Below are positions 18,601-27,036 of a DNA stretch of 64,000 nucleotides, one piece after another (position 1 is the first letter of the stretch; each line of letters starts with the position of its first letter). Made by a program: the position numbers and the translations under genes. The notes beneath the pieces were generated by a model, which did not search any database, had not been told where the DNA came from, and saw only the letters and a list, made by a program, of their open reading frames with translations. Source of the DNA: Bifidobacterium panos (GTDB lineage Bacteria; Actinomycetota; Actinomycetes; Actinomycetales; Bifidobacteriaceae). The stretch is taken from positions 167,686 through 231,685 of the forward strand of contig NZ_JAAIIJ010000003.1 in assembly GCF_012932445.1 (NCBI RefSeq), given 5' to 3'.

Positions 18601-18798
18601 CAGTTCCTTGTCGTTCCCAACATCCCGGGCGATAACATTCTGAGTGCCTTCCGGTAACCAATGTTGCCAAATCCGCTCCGCTATAGCCGCAGAATCAGCC
18701 ATATGCACGTACAGAGGCAGCCATTCGCTCTCATCTTTACGGTTTGTCTTTCCCCACAGGGAACGAGCTTCAGCGGATAGATTCAGCTCATCATTCAT
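15691..18798 (-). CDS. cas3: CRISPR helicase-nuclease Cas3 (HD domain first)
   Basis: Degrades target DNA after Cascade binding. 1035 residues. The N-terminal HD nuclease shows FLAGVHDIGKATP (His78-Asp79) and VVGGHHGTPP. The superfamily 2 helicase shows Walker A APMGEGKTEAALAAAE, DECH box VIIDECHAYDSYM, SATLP, and QRLGRVHRHRR (motif VI). The C-terminus WLAGKLALFLADVDG...LVYSKASGLEL looks like a complete Cas3 accessory domain end. It is the first gene of the cas operon. The stop lies at the point where the cas8e remnant begins, with no room for a full cas8e. Confidence 0.96.
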   Translation of the reverse strand: MNDELNLSAEARSLWGKTNRKDESEWLPLYVHMADSAAIAERIWQHWLPEGTQNVIARDVGNDKELAKKVSVFLAGVHDIGKATPIFQSKPICFDPSGNGLNLAWKPRKVGLMVDDFRNTNRPSHPIAGQTILEAFLEDGNGWDNDAARSYASVVGGHHGTPPTNGKVWDATEVEGDRTGVNNVKWADTQHELIEFALRRADLHNDALRSLGQHLLSAESAVLLTGLTIMADWIASNSDIDMFPLVPLIPSQIEKDDSDCADPTADRNGCDIATWSGLDKRARRAWQNLDLPAAWKPLRLHGDYRDFFRSRFSLPEGAQPRPVQLEAIRAADTVESPGLMVIEAPMGEGKTEAALAAAEILARRTGRGGVCVALPTMATTDAMFGRVHEWLESLPQQDAESEKSIWLAHGKAQLNDEFRGIISASHGHFSSMDDDSSETRNPNPFKKITSEVVVSDWLWGRKKGLLANFLICTVDQVLMGALQMKHVVLRQLALANKVVIIDECHAYDSYMREYLNRILEWLGGSGTPVILLSATLPEQQRSAMIEAYQLGQSAALPKEKSKPIKLDVRTRGIKPGMGCRPDLVKTEVSNYNDANGYPLITYTDGAHVRSVDINPSGRSMEVRCQVIADADESLIGVVDNLLQDGGCIGIVCNTVHRAQSTASLMERHFGSDTVRLTHSRFIDIDRMDNEQELRELLGKNSTTRNGKRPDRLIVVGTQVLEQSLDIDFDALVTDIAPVDLVMQRLGRVHRHRRGDGECDRPRGLRRATCYIRGVDFWDDDGVPHFAKGLTAVYDEASLLESLAVLGLTVPAAQSLQELPSDIARTVRDAYGDKRLAFVPEGWRTQYLKASEIRMQRQKEKENRAHGYLMRSLKEMNSNRQSLTEWFSDRKVVNPNDDEGSRAVRDTQETVEVMLLVKDSGQMRLLPWVSDGRGVPGGESIPSRLVPEEPLAKVMAQSTVRLPASLCVSDKLDELIAQLEDGCADEAEPWQESPWLAGKLALFLADVDGNGTCFETTLCGQKLVYSKASGLELVRN

Positions 18799-18852
18799 TG
18801 TTTATGCCTTTCACCGCCAATGCCGCATGTCTATCAGCAATATAGCGCCTTC

Positions 18853-19155
18853 CCATTCAATGTACCGTCTGGTTCGTCACGAAGAGGGCTATCGCGAAGA
18901 AACTGTTGCGTGACCAAACAGACAACACAGTGTCCGATCCGTAACGAGAACAGCCCATCCCAATACCAATCGGACGTAATACTGTCCGGTTCGTCACGAA
19001 CTAGGGTCCGACCAATACCAAACGGACGTAATGACGTCTGGTTGGTCATGGGGAAATCTGCCCCAATACCGAACGGACGTAATGATGTCTGGTTCGTCAC
19101 GGGATGGGGTTCGGCTGTGACCAAATGGACAAAGTGTCGTCTGGTTGATCACGGA
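18853..19155. repeat. Cluster of hairpin-forming repeats between cas3 and yhbY
   Basis: About six related imperfect palindromes occur every 50 bases or so: 18867-18881 (half copy), 18909-18947, 18960-18998, 19010-19047, 19063-19101 and 19117-19154. Their shared core is CGGACGTAATGACGTCTGG with outer arms like GTGACCAA and TTCGTCAC or TTGGTC. The 426-bp gap holding them carries no convincing gene. Function is unknown; they could be stacked regulator sites for the divergent cas3 and yhbY promoters, or a local repeat expansion. Confidence 0.75.
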
Positions 19156-19224
19156 ATGGGGTGCCGGCACGGGTTGGGTTATGCTGGGGACGGCATTTAC
19201 GAAACGGACAACAGAGGGGCGAAT

Positions 19225-19530
19225 ATGACACTGACCAAGAAGCAGACCAAGCAGTTGCGCGGGTTGGCGAACTCGCTGAAGCCTCTGTTCTACGTCGGCA
19301 AAAACGACCTGACCGAGGCGGCCATCAAACAGGCCGACGAGACCATCGAAAAGCACGAACTCATCAAATGCGCCGTGCAGGATGGGTCGGGGTTGACAGC
19401 CAAAGAGGCTGCGGCTCAACTCGCCGAAGAGCTGGGCGCGGACGTGGTGCAGACCATCGGCAACCGTTTCGTGCTCTATCGCCGCTCGCAGCGCGATGAC
19501 GTCGAGCACATTCGGCTGGTCAGGGAATAG
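19225..19530 (+). CDS. yhbY: YhbY-family (CRM domain) RNA-binding protein
   Basis: Small ribosome-assembly-associated RNA-binding protein. 101 residues, starting MTLTKKQTKQLRGLANSLKP and followed by the family motif LFYVGKNDLTEAAIKQADE, with the GNRFVLYRRS C-terminal strand. Length is standard. The start at 19225 follows AGAGGGGCGA. The longer open frame from 18820 would translate the hairpin repeats and is rejected. It is convergent with the MFS exporter gene. Confidence 0.92.
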   Translation: MTLTKKQTKQLRGLANSLKPLFYVGKNDLTEAAIKQADETIEKHELIKCAVQDGSGLTAKEAAAQLAEELGADVVQTIGNRFVLYRRSQRDDVEHIRLVRE

Positions 19531-19550
19531 GGGGCGTCAAGCGGGCTCAT

Positions 19551-21083
19551 TCAAGCGTTTCGCTTGGCCCGAATACGCAGGGCCAGGGCCAAGCAGCTCC
19601 AGCCGATCAGACAGATGACGGTCATGGTGGCGAACGTCCAAGCGCCGCCCACGGCTGTGGCATGGGCGAAAGCGGGCGTGCCCTCGGCACCGGAGCCCGC
19701 TTGGGCGACGGCCAGAATCGTGGAGAACAGCGCAGTGCCGGCCGCGCCGCCGAATTGCAGGCAGGTGTTGAAAATCGCGTTGCCGTCCGGCCTGAACTCG
19801 CCCGGTACTTCGGACAGGCCGCTGGTCATCACATTCGCGTTGCCGATGGCATAGAAGAGGCCGAAGATGAAATAGAAGCCGGCCAGCATCGCCGGGGTCA
19901 GACGCATCGAGAACACCAGCATCAGCACCGGCCCCAGAATGCAGATGCCCAGCGGAATCAGTATCGGCTTTCTCGCGCCGAACTTGTCATAGCACCAACC
20001 GCCAAACGGCGCGCACACCGCACCCACCAACGCACCAGGCAACACCAGCGCACCCGCCACGAACGCGGAGGCCCCCAAAGACAGTTGCGCCACATTGGTG
20101 ATCACATAGCCGTAACCGATGGCGACCAGCGGCAGCAACAGATACGCCAGCGCATGCAGCAGCACAGCCGGATCTTTCAAAATACCCAAACGCAGCAACG
20201 GGGAAAACGCCCTGCGAGACATCAACGCGAACAAGGCGAGCGCGCCCAGACCAATCACCAAACTGGCAATGGCGATAATCCCCGATTGCGTCGCATTCCC
20301 CCCGGCGACTAGGGCGCTGATAGCCACGCCGCCCTGATTCAGAGCCAACACCAGACCCACCAGCGCGGCGACGATGGACGTCAGCTGCAATGGGCTGAGA
20401 TACGCCGGCTGGGTGGGCACCTTCTGCTCGATGCACCGGCAGCCAATCACCGCCGCAATCAGCACCAATGGCACCGCAATAACGAAAATGGCGCGCCATG
20501 GCAAAATGCTCGTCACCGCGCCGCCGACGGTCGGCCCGATAGCCGGCGCCACGGTGATCACCAGGGAGCCCACGCCCATCAGCCTTCCGATTTTCGTGCG
20601 CGGCGACTGCTCCAGAATGATGTTGATCATCAGCGGCGTGGCAATGCCGGAGCCGACGCCTTGGATGACGCGTGCCACAAGCAGCAGCGGGAAGGCTTGC
20701 GCGACAATCATGATCAGCGAACCGATGACGGCGAGCGCCACCGCCGCGAGGAACAGCGCTTTGAGCCGGAAGCGGCGCTTGAGAAACGAGCTGACCGGCA
20801 TGGTGGCGGCCACCGACAGCAGGTAGATGGTGGTGATCCATTGCACGGTGGCGGTGTCGACGTGGAACTCGCGCATCAGGGCGGGGAACAGCACGGTCAT
20901 CACCGTTTCGGTGAGAATGCCGATGAAGGCCAGCGAGCCGACGGCCACAATCGCGCCGATGAGTTTGCCGCTGATCTGCTCCGGGTCTGTATTGGCTGCA
21001 TTGGCCGGATTGACTGGATTGGCTGACAGTTGTGCCACGCTTTCGTCTGTTTCGGTTTGCTGGTGCATGGTCTCACGTTCCAT
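19551..21083 (-). CDS. MFS drug exporter, DHA2/EmrB-QacA type (14 helices)
   Basis: Proton-driven efflux protein of the inner membrane. About 510 residues with many hydrophobic segments, motif A-like LKRRFRLKALFLAA, motif C-like GVGSLVITVAPAIGPTVGGAVTS, and an RVIQGVGSGIATPLM segment (motif B). The start is uncertain: MERETM (21083) and MHQQTE (21068) are both possible. An upstream open frame from 21197 crosses a palindrome and is less likely. Substrate unknown. The palindrome upstream (21175-21192) suggests control by a TetR- or MarR-type repressor not encoded nearby. Confidence 0.85.
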   Translation of the reverse strand: MERETMHQQTETDESVAQLSANPVNPANAANTDPEQISGKLIGAIVAVGSLAFIGILTETVMTVLFPALMREFHVDTATVQWITTIYLLSVAATMPVSSFLKRRFRLKALFLAAVALAVIGSLIMIVAQAFPLLLVARVIQGVGSGIATPLMINIILEQSPRTKIGRLMGVGSLVITVAPAIGPTVGGAVTSILPWRAIFVIAVPLVLIAAVIGCRCIEQKVPTQPAYLSPLQLTSIVAALVGLVLALNQGGVAISALVAGGNATQSGIIAIASLVIGLGALALFALMSRRAFSPLLRLGILKDPAVLLHALAYLLLPLVAIGYGYVITNVAQLSLGASAFVAGALVLPGALVGAVCAPFGGWCYDKFGARKPILIPLGICILGPVLMLVFSMRLTPAMLAGFYFIFGLFYAIGNANVMTSGLSEVPGEFRPDGNAIFNTCLQFGGAAGTALFSTILAVAQAGSGAEGTPAFAHATAVGGAWTFATMTVICLIGWSCLALALRIRAKRNA

Positions 21084-21174
21084 GATGCGCATACGCTCCG
21101 TTGTCCTCGTCAGTGGATGGTCGTGGAATAAAGGTTTGCCAACCGGCGTATGTGTCCCTGCACTCCCTGTCTGA

Positions 21175-21192
21175 ACATGTTTTAAGACATGT
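21175..21192. promoter_or_regulatory. 18-bp palindrome upstream of the MFS exporter (candidate operator)
   Basis: ACATGTTTTAAGACATGT reads nearly the same on both strands and is followed by a further CATG half at about 21199. It lies about 90 bases before the exporter start. Such dyads are common operators for efflux repressors. No regulator gene is adjacent. Confidence 0.5.
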
Positions 21193-21272
21193 ATCAAACA
21201 TGACGAGTGCTCCGTTGATAGCCATCCTGCAGTCTAGCGCGTCGAGCTGGACAAGCGCGGAATCATGCGACT

Positions 21273-22649
21273 TTACGCGCGCGGGTCATCTTGGTGGAGG
21301 ATGGGGCGGATGCGCTCCAAGCGCTGGGCGACTTCGTGCTCGTAGCCGCGGTCGTTGGGGTGATAGTATTCGCGACCTTCAAGTTCGTCGGGCATGTATT
21401 GCTGGGAGGCGACGGCACCGGGATAGTCGTGCGCGTATTTGTAGCCCTCGTGATTGCCCCATTCCTTCATCAGTTTGGTGGGGGCGTTTCTCAAGTGCAA
21501 CGGCACGGCTCCGATATGGCCGGCGTCCACGTCGGCGAGGGCATCGTTGATGGCTTTGTAACTGGCGTTGGACTTGGGCGCGGTGGCCACGGCGATGGTT
21601 GCCTCGGCCAGAATGATGCGCGCCTCGGGCATGCCAATCAGCGCCACGGCTTGAGCTGCGGCCACGGTGACCTGCAGAATCTGCGGGGCGGCCATGCCCA
21701 CTTCCTCCGCTGCCGCAATCATGATGCGACGTGCGATAAAACGCGGATCCTCGCCGGCACGCAGCATACGCGCCAGATAATGAATGGCCGCATCCGGGTC
21801 GGAGCCACGCATCGACTTGATGAACGCGGAGATGACGTCGTAATGGTCGTCGCCATCCTTGTCGTAGCGCACCGTGGCGGTGTCCATCACCTTGGAGACG
21901 ACATCGGGGGTGATGATGGGCTTTCTCGCGCCTTTTTTGCGTGCCTGATCGCCGGTGACGGCACCCGCCGCCGCCTCCAGGATGGTCAGGCTCTTGCGCG
22001 CGTCTCCCCCGGCCATGCGCACGATTTCGCCAATGGCCTCGTCGCTGGCCTTCACCTCGCCCTTGAGACCGTTCGGACTGTCCAGTGCACGGGTGACCAG
22101 TTCCTTGAGCTGGCTGGGTTCGAGGGATTCGAGCTTGACCACCACGGAACGGGACAGCAGCGGCTTGATGACGGAGAAGCTCGGGTTTTCGGTGGTGGCG
22201 CCGATGAAGGTGACGTCACGGTTCTCGACGGCAGGCAATAGCGCATCCTGCTGGGACTTGGAGAAGCGATGCACCTCGTCGATGAACAACACCGTTTCCT
22301 TGCCTTGGGTGACGAGGCGTTCGTGCGCACGTTCCAGCACGTCGCGCACGTCCTTGACGCCCGATGTGACGGCGGAAAGTTCCTCGAACACGCGCCCCGA
22401 TTGGCGTGCGACGATGGTGGCGAGCGTGGTCTTGCCCACGCCGGGAGGTCCGAACAGAATAATCGAGCTGGGTGCGGTGAGCGATCCCTTGGAGGCGGGA
22501 TTGGCGAGACGGCGCAGCGGAGATCCCTCCCCCAGCACGTGCGACTGGCCGATCACCTCGTCAATGGTGTGCGGGCGCATGCGCACGGCCAACGGCCGCG
22601 TCACATCCTGCGGCGCATCCGTTGCACCAAACAAATCCTGCTCACTCAT
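21273..22649 (-). CDS. rarA: Replication-associated recombination protein A (AAA+ ATPase)
   Basis: Acts at stalled replication forks; relative of clamp-loader ATPases. 458 residues with RPLAVRMRPHTIDEVIGQ at the N-terminus, Walker A ILFGPPGVGKTTLATIVA, Walker B VLFIDEVHRFSKSQQD, sensor 1 FIGATTENPSF, and the C-terminal tetramerisation region with AIHYLARMLRAGEDPRFIARR. Length is normal for RarA/MgsA. It sits downstream of the DUF3516 helicase on the same strand with a 53-base gap. Confidence 0.96.
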   Translation of the reverse strand: MSEQDLFGATDAPQDVTRPLAVRMRPHTIDEVIGQSHVLGEGSPLRRLANPASKGSLTAPSSIILFGPPGVGKTTLATIVARQSGRVFEELSAVTSGVKDVRDVLERAHERLVTQGKETVLFIDEVHRFSKSQQDALLPAVENRDVTFIGATTENPSFSVIKPLLSRSVVVKLESLEPSQLKELVTRALDSPNGLKGEVKASDEAIGEIVRMAGGDARKSLTILEAAAGAVTGDQARKKGARKPIITPDVVSKVMDTATVRYDKDGDDHYDVISAFIKSMRGSDPDAAIHYLARMLRAGEDPRFIARRIMIAAAEEVGMAAPQILQVTVAAAQAVALIGMPEARIILAEATIAVATAPKSNASYKAINDALADVDAGHIGAVPLHLRNAPTKLMKEWGNHEGYKYAHDYPGAVASQQYMPDELEGREYYHPNDRGYEHEVAQRLERIRPILHQDDPRA

Positions 22650-22702
22650 ATTTCACAATCCTAATCTTTCGTGTTGGTATGGATGAGCGGCGCATACGCG
22701 AT

Positions 22703-25273
22703 TCATGCATTGGTCACTTCATACGTATGGAAGACGACTTCACCGCTGTCCTGCGTGGCGTCCAAGTCGACAATGCCTTCGATGGCCCAGTTGTGGTCAC
22801 CGTCCGAATCGTCAATGATCTGACGCACCTTCCAAGTGTGCTCGTCCCGTTCGTGCGAATCGTCCAGCATGAACAGATTGGCCGAACGCGCCTCAGCGTC
22901 GGTGCCCACGTATTCGTGATCGTCGTAATAGTCGTCGAGCACATCCTCCCACTCGTGCACGCCGTAGCCCCAGTCCTTGTCGAGCGCACCCAGTTCCTCG
23001 GGCCTGTCAAGATCCATGAGTTGCACGCGGCGGAACAGGGCGTTGCGCACCAGCACCGTCAGACCGCGGCGATCCTCAACCACTCTCTCTTTGGCACCCG
23101 GCGCGGCGAGCGAAGCCGCAGCTTGCGAGGCATCCGTCTGATCGCCCGCGTTTTCCCATTCGTCGACCAAGCTGGAATCAATCGAGCGCACAAGCACGCG
23201 CAGCCAGGCGATGATGTCCTCAAGCCGTTCATCGCGTTTTTCGGCGGGCACGGTGCGTGCCAGTGAGCGGTAGGCATCCGACAGATAGCGCAACAGCGTG
23301 CCTTCACAGCGGGCGATGTTGTATCTGGCGATGTAGCCGGTGAAGTCGGAAGCGGTCTGAACCATGTCGCGCACTACGGATTTGGGGCTGAGCCAATAAT
23401 CGTTTGCCCATGGCACATCGCGTCGATATTGGGTGAAAGCGGCATCAAGCATGTCTTCCAGAGGTTTCGGATACGTGATTTCGGCGAGTCTGTCCATGCG
23501 CTCGTCGTAGTCAAGCCCGTCCGCTTTCATGTCGGCCATGGCCTCGTCTTTCGCCGCGCGTTCCTGGGCGCGCAATACCTGGCGCGGGTCTTCGAGCGTG
23601 GCCTCCACCATCGAAATCACGTCGAGTGCGTAAGTGCTGGACGCCGGGTCGAGCAGTTCCAGCGCAGCCAACAGGAAAGGCGACAATGGCTGGTCGAGCG
23701 CGAAATCGTCGGGCATGTCAAGAGTCATCAGATAGTCCGCATTGCCGTCCGCATCGATTCGCGTCTCGATGACCTGCGTATCGAACAGGGTTTGGAATAT
23801 CTCGTCAGCGCGCTGGTGCAGACGTTCCTTTTGCTCGGGTGTCTGCGCGGAATCGTCGATGAGCTTGTCGATGCGGGCGCGGGCGTCGCCGCCCTGCTCC
23901 ACCTCGTTGAGCACCATGGAATGTGTGATTTTCAGATGCGGCGTCAACGTTTCGGGTTCAGCGTCGATCAGCTTGTCGAAAGTGCCTTGGTTCCATGTGA
24001 CAAAGCCTTCGGGAGCCTTCTTGCGCTTGACCTTCTTGAGTTTTTTCGGGTCTCCCCCGGCTTTGGCTATGGCCTTCTGGTTCTCGATTTCAAACTCGGG
24101 GGCTTCGGCTATTACCAGCCCCTCGGTGTCGAATCCCATGCGCCCGGCGCGCCCGGCGATTTGGTGGAACTCGCGAGCCTTGAGCCGCCGCATCTTGTTG
24201 CCGTCGAACTTCGTCAGAGCCGTCAGCACCACGGAATGAATCGGCACGTTGATGCCGACACCGAGCGTATCGGTGCCGCAAATCACCGACAGCAGCCCCT
24301 GCTGTGCGAGCTGTTCGACCAAGCGACGATACCGGGGCAACATGCCGGCATGGTGAACGCCCACGCCGGTTCGCAACAAGCGTTGCAAGATCTTGCCAAA
24401 TGCAGTGGTGAACTTGACACCCTTGATGGCTTCGGTAATGGCCGCGCGCTGCTCTTTGCTCGACACACCTGCGGAAGACAGCCCCTGCGCAGTTTCCAGT
24501 GCGGCATCCTGCGAGAAATGGACGACGTAAATGGGAGTGGAACCCTCACGAAACGCAAGTTCGACGGTTTTCTCCAATGGGTCGAGCGTGTACTCATAGC
24601 TCAACGGCACAGGCCTTGGAGCATCGGCAATGACATCCACATCGGCAACGCGGCTCAGTTCGGAGAGCTTATCGGCTATGGCATCCACATTGCCAAGGGT
24701 GGCGCTCATCAACAGGAATTGCGTTTGCGGCAAGGTGAGCAATGGCACCTGCCAAGCCCACCCGCGCTCGGCGTCACCATAATAATGGAACTCGTCCATC
24801 GCAACCATGCCCACATCCGCTTGGCTTCCTTCACGCAAAGCCTGGTTGGCGAGAATCTCGGCGGTACAGCAGATGATGGGCGCATCGGCGTTGATGTGGC
24901 TGTCGCCGGTGATCATGCCCACATTGTCCCTGCCGAACACCTCGACCAAATCGAAGAATTTCTCGCTGACCAACGCCTTGATCGGAGCGGTGTAATACGA
25001 ACGTCTGCCCGTACACAGCGCGGTGAAATGCAGTCCCAATGCCACCAAGGACTTGCCCGAGCCAGTGGGGGTGTTCAAGATGACATGGTCACCGGCGAGC
25101 AGATCCATGATGGCCTCTTCCTGATGCGGCCAAGGTTCGATGCCTTTGACACTCGTCGCCCAATCGAAGAAGCGTTCATAGATGTCGTCCGCCGTGAGAT
25201 TACGCTCAACGGCTTCGCCCCACCAATCAGGAGCCAGACGCCCTAATGATCCGTATGCCTTCTCGTCGCTCAT
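22703..25273 (-). CDS. Ski2-like DEAD/DEAH helicase with DUF3516 domain
   Basis: Predicted RNA/DNA helicase of 856 residues. Motif Q/I region is WPHQEEAIMDLLAGDHVILNTPTGSGKS, motif II is AMDEFHYY (DEFH instead of DEAD), motif III LMSATL, motif V GTDTLGVGINVP and motif VI QIAGRAGRMG. The long C-terminal half (about 450-856) matches the actinobacterial DUF3516 type. Its exact substrate is not known. It is upstream of rarA and 45 bases downstream of nrdR, and may share transcription with them. Confidence 0.9.
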   Translation of the reverse strand: MSDEKAYGSLGRLAPDWWGEAVERNLTADDIYERFFDWATSVKGIEPWPHQEEAIMDLLAGDHVILNTPTGSGKSLVALGLHFTALCTGRRSYYTAPIKALVSEKFFDLVEVFGRDNVGMITGDSHINADAPIICCTAEILANQALREGSQADVGMVAMDEFHYYGDAERGWAWQVPLLTLPQTQFLLMSATLGNVDAIADKLSELSRVADVDVIADAPRPVPLSYEYTLDPLEKTVELAFREGSTPIYVVHFSQDAALETAQGLSSAGVSSKEQRAAITEAIKGVKFTTAFGKILQRLLRTGVGVHHAGMLPRYRRLVEQLAQQGLLSVICGTDTLGVGINVPIHSVVLTALTKFDGNKMRRLKAREFHQIAGRAGRMGFDTEGLVIAEAPEFEIENQKAIAKAGGDPKKLKKVKRKKAPEGFVTWNQGTFDKLIDAEPETLTPHLKITHSMVLNEVEQGGDARARIDKLIDDSAQTPEQKERLHQRADEIFQTLFDTQVIETRIDADGNADYLMTLDMPDDFALDQPLSPFLLAALELLDPASSTYALDVISMVEATLEDPRQVLRAQERAAKDEAMADMKADGLDYDERMDRLAEITYPKPLEDMLDAAFTQYRRDVPWANDYWLSPKSVVRDMVQTASDFTGYIARYNIARCEGTLLRYLSDAYRSLARTVPAEKRDERLEDIIAWLRVLVRSIDSSLVDEWENAGDQTDASQAAASLAAPGAKERVVEDRRGLTVLVRNALFRRVQLMDLDRPEELGALDKDWGYGVHEWEDVLDDYYDDHEYVGTDAEARSANLFMLDDSHERDEHTWKVRQIIDDSDGDHNWAIEGIVDLDATQDSGEVVFHTYEVTNA

Positions 25274-25318
25274 ATTGCCTACCTTAGATCTGCTGATCCG
25301 AGCGGGGAACGCACGCCC

Positions 25319-25762
25319 TCACTGCTCGCGCAATTCATTGATTGCACACTGGAAATCGTCCAAATTCTCAAACCCCTGATACACACTTGCGAAACGCAGG
25401 TATGCCACTTCATCCAAATCGCGCAACGGCTCCAGAATGGCCTTGCCGACTTCATCGGACGTGACCTGGGCCTGGCCCGTGGAACGCAAACCCTCTTCGA
25501 CGCGTTGACCAAGCAGTTTGAGATCGTCTTCATCGACGGGCCGGCCCTGGCAGGCCTTGCGCACACCGGAAATCACCTTGTCACGGTTGAACGGTTCCAA
25601 ACTGCCGGAACGCTTCTCCACCAGCAATGTGGTGGTCTCCAACGTGGTGAACCGCTGATTGCAATGCAGACACAGACGGCGCCGGCGAATGGAATAGCTA
25701 TCTTCGCTCACACGAGTTTCGATGACCTTGGTATCGGCATAGCGGCAGTACGGACAATGCAT
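25319..25762 (-). CDS. nrdR: Transcriptional repressor NrdR
   Basis: Represses ribonucleotide reductase genes in response to (d)ATP. 147 residues from the MHCPYCRYADTKV start, with a zinc ribbon (CPYC and CLHC), RRRLCLHCNQRFTT, then the ATP-cone VEKRSGSLEPFNRDKVISGVRKACQGRP. The longer open frame starting at 25819 would add 19 residues absent from the family. It follows the LysM gene on the same strand. No nrd genes are in the window. Confidence 0.96.
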   Translation of the reverse strand: MHCPYCRYADTKVIETRVSEDSYSIRRRRLCLHCNQRFTTLETTTLLVEKRSGSLEPFNRDKVISGVRKACQGRPVDEDDLKLLGQRVEEGLRSTGQAQVTSDEVGKAILEPLRDLDEVAYLRFASVYQGFENLDDFQCAINELREQ

Positions 25763-25815
25763 GCCCCTAACCATACCTGCAATGGCCGGATTTCGCACCA
25801 CACCGTCGTTTTGCG

Positions 25816-26133
25816 TCATTCCGCCGGCACGATGATGCGTTGCCCGGCCGTCAATGCCGATGAATCGAGATTATTCAGATTCATCAGCTCATCAACCGTC
25901 TGAGACACATCACCGCCCCGCGGCGTGATGGATTCGGCGTATGACCACAGCGTGTCCCCCGGCCTGACCGTATAACTCATCACTTCGCCCGGCAATGTCG
26001 CCGAGTCCGCACGAGACGGGGCAAACATCGACAAGCCGGCCCAAGCGACGGCGGAGACGACCGCCACGACCAGCACACGCATCGCACCGGACCTGTGCCA
26101 CACACATTCGGCAGCAAATACATTCTTCATCAT
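25816..26133 (-). CDS. LysM-domain secreted or membrane-anchored protein, divergent from lexA (YneA-like candidate)
   Basis: 105 residues: a hydrophobic segment near 20-40 (MRVLVVAVVSAVAWAGLSMF), then a LysM domain (SYTVRPGDTLWSYAESITPRGG ... NNLDSSALTAGQRIIVPAE). The start at 26133 is chosen because AAGGATGG lies upstream; the longer frame from 26238 reads through the SOS boxes. Architecture (one membrane anchor plus LysM, divergent from lexA) matches SOS cell-division inhibitors of the YneA type in Gram-positives. The function is inferred from architecture and position. Confidence 0.8.
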   Translation of the reverse strand: MMKNVFAAECVWHRSGAMRVLVVAVVSAVAWAGLSMFAPSRADSATLPGEVMSYTVRPGDTLWSYAESITPRGGDVSQTVDELMNLNNLDSSALTAGQRIIVPAE

Positions 26134-26146
26134 CAACCATCCTTCT

Positions 26147-26232
26147 TCGAACGTCTGTTCTATCGAACATCTGTTCTGATTGTTGCACAGATGTTCGAGC
26201 AATGCAACTCGCCGCGTCGAACAAATGTTTGA
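26147..26232. promoter_or_regulatory. Four SOS-box-like LexA sites between the LysM gene and lexA
   Basis: Sites resembling the Gram-positive consensus (CGAAC-N4-GTTCG) occur at 26147-26162 (TCGAACGTCTGTTCTA), 26163-26178 (TCGAACATCTGTTCTG), 26184-26199 (minus strand CTCGAACATCTGTGCA) and 26217-26232 (TCGAACAAATGTTTGA). They fill the divergent promoter region, which indicates LexA autoregulation and SOS control of the LysM gene. Confidence 0.88.
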
Positions 26233-26283
26233 TTTCACATGAGATTCACGTTATGATTCAACAAGACGACGAAAGGAAAGCCC

Positions 26284-27018
26284 ATGAGCACTGTCCCCCT
26301 CAAACCAAAGGGCACCGCAGCAGTCGAGGAACTCACCGACCGCCAGCGTCAGGTGCTTGAGGCAATCACCACATACCAGAACGAGCGCGGGTTCGTCCCC
26401 TCATTCCGTGAAATCGGCGAAGCGGCAGGGCTGAAAAGCCCGTCGTCGGTGAAGCACCAACTGCAAACACTTGCCGATAAGGGCTTCATCCGCCTCAACG
26501 CCAACAAAGGTCGAGCCGTGGAGATTCTCAACGACCCGTTCTCACAGAGCAAAGGCGAGGAAGCCCCGGCGCACACCCAGGAGACCATCGGCACACGCAT
26601 CATCCCGCTTTCCCAAGCCCAGGAAAGTGAATCGGTGGCCCAATCGCGCGACGTCCCCCTGGTCGGGCGCATCGCAGCAGGAACCCCCATCACCGCCGAA
26701 CAGCATGTGGACGATGTCATGCGCCTGCCCGAACGCCTCACCGGAACCGGCGGCAATCTGTTCATGCTTGAAGTGCATGGCGATTCGATGATCGACGCCG
26801 CGATTTGCGACGGCGATTTCGTCGTGGTGCGAGAACAGCACACCGCCGTCAACGGCGACATTGTGGCGGCCCTGCTTGACGACGAAGCCACGGTCAAAAC
26901 CTTCCGCAAGGAGAACGGGCACGTGTGGCTCATGCCGCACAATCCCGCCTATTCCCCCATCGACGGCACCTATGCCACCATCATGGGCAAAGTCGTCACC
27001 GTCCTGCGCAAGCTGTAG
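26284..27018 (+). CDS. lexA: SOS repressor LexA
   Basis: Represses DNA-damage genes and self-cleaves when RecA is activated. 244 residues. The winged helix is visible in LTDRQRQVLEAITTYQNERGFVPSFREIG. The cleavage site is Ala132-Gly133 (GRIAAGTP). The Ser-Lys dyad is Ser168 (HGDSMID) and Lys205 (EATVKTF), 37 residues apart as in well-studied LexA proteins. Four LexA-like boxes lie upstream and a strong terminator follows. Confidence 0.97.
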   Translation: MSTVPLKPKGTAAVEELTDRQRQVLEAITTYQNERGFVPSFREIGEAAGLKSPSSVKHQLQTLADKGFIRLNANKGRAVEILNDPFSQSKGEEAPAHTQETIGTRIIPLSQAQESESVAQSRDVPLVGRIAAGTPITAEQHVDDVMRLPERLTGTGGNLFMLEVHGDSMIDAAICDGDFVVVREQHTAVNGDIVAALLDDEATVKTFRKENGHVWLMPHNPAYSPIDGTYATIMGKVVTVLRKL

Positions 27019-27036
27019 CCTTACCCCAGCGGAGTC

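Noticed and set aside
18853..19155. Second CRISPR array next to cas3
   Set aside because: Repeats are imperfect, spacing is about 50 with short non-unique gaps, and the sequence is unrelated to the GTGCTCCCCGCG repeat.
18820..19224. N-terminal extension of YhbY
   Set aside because: It translates the hairpin repeat cluster; the family protein begins at 19225.
23429..25246. 605-codon plus-strand open frame
   Set aside because: Antisense to the DUF3516 helicase; no family motifs.
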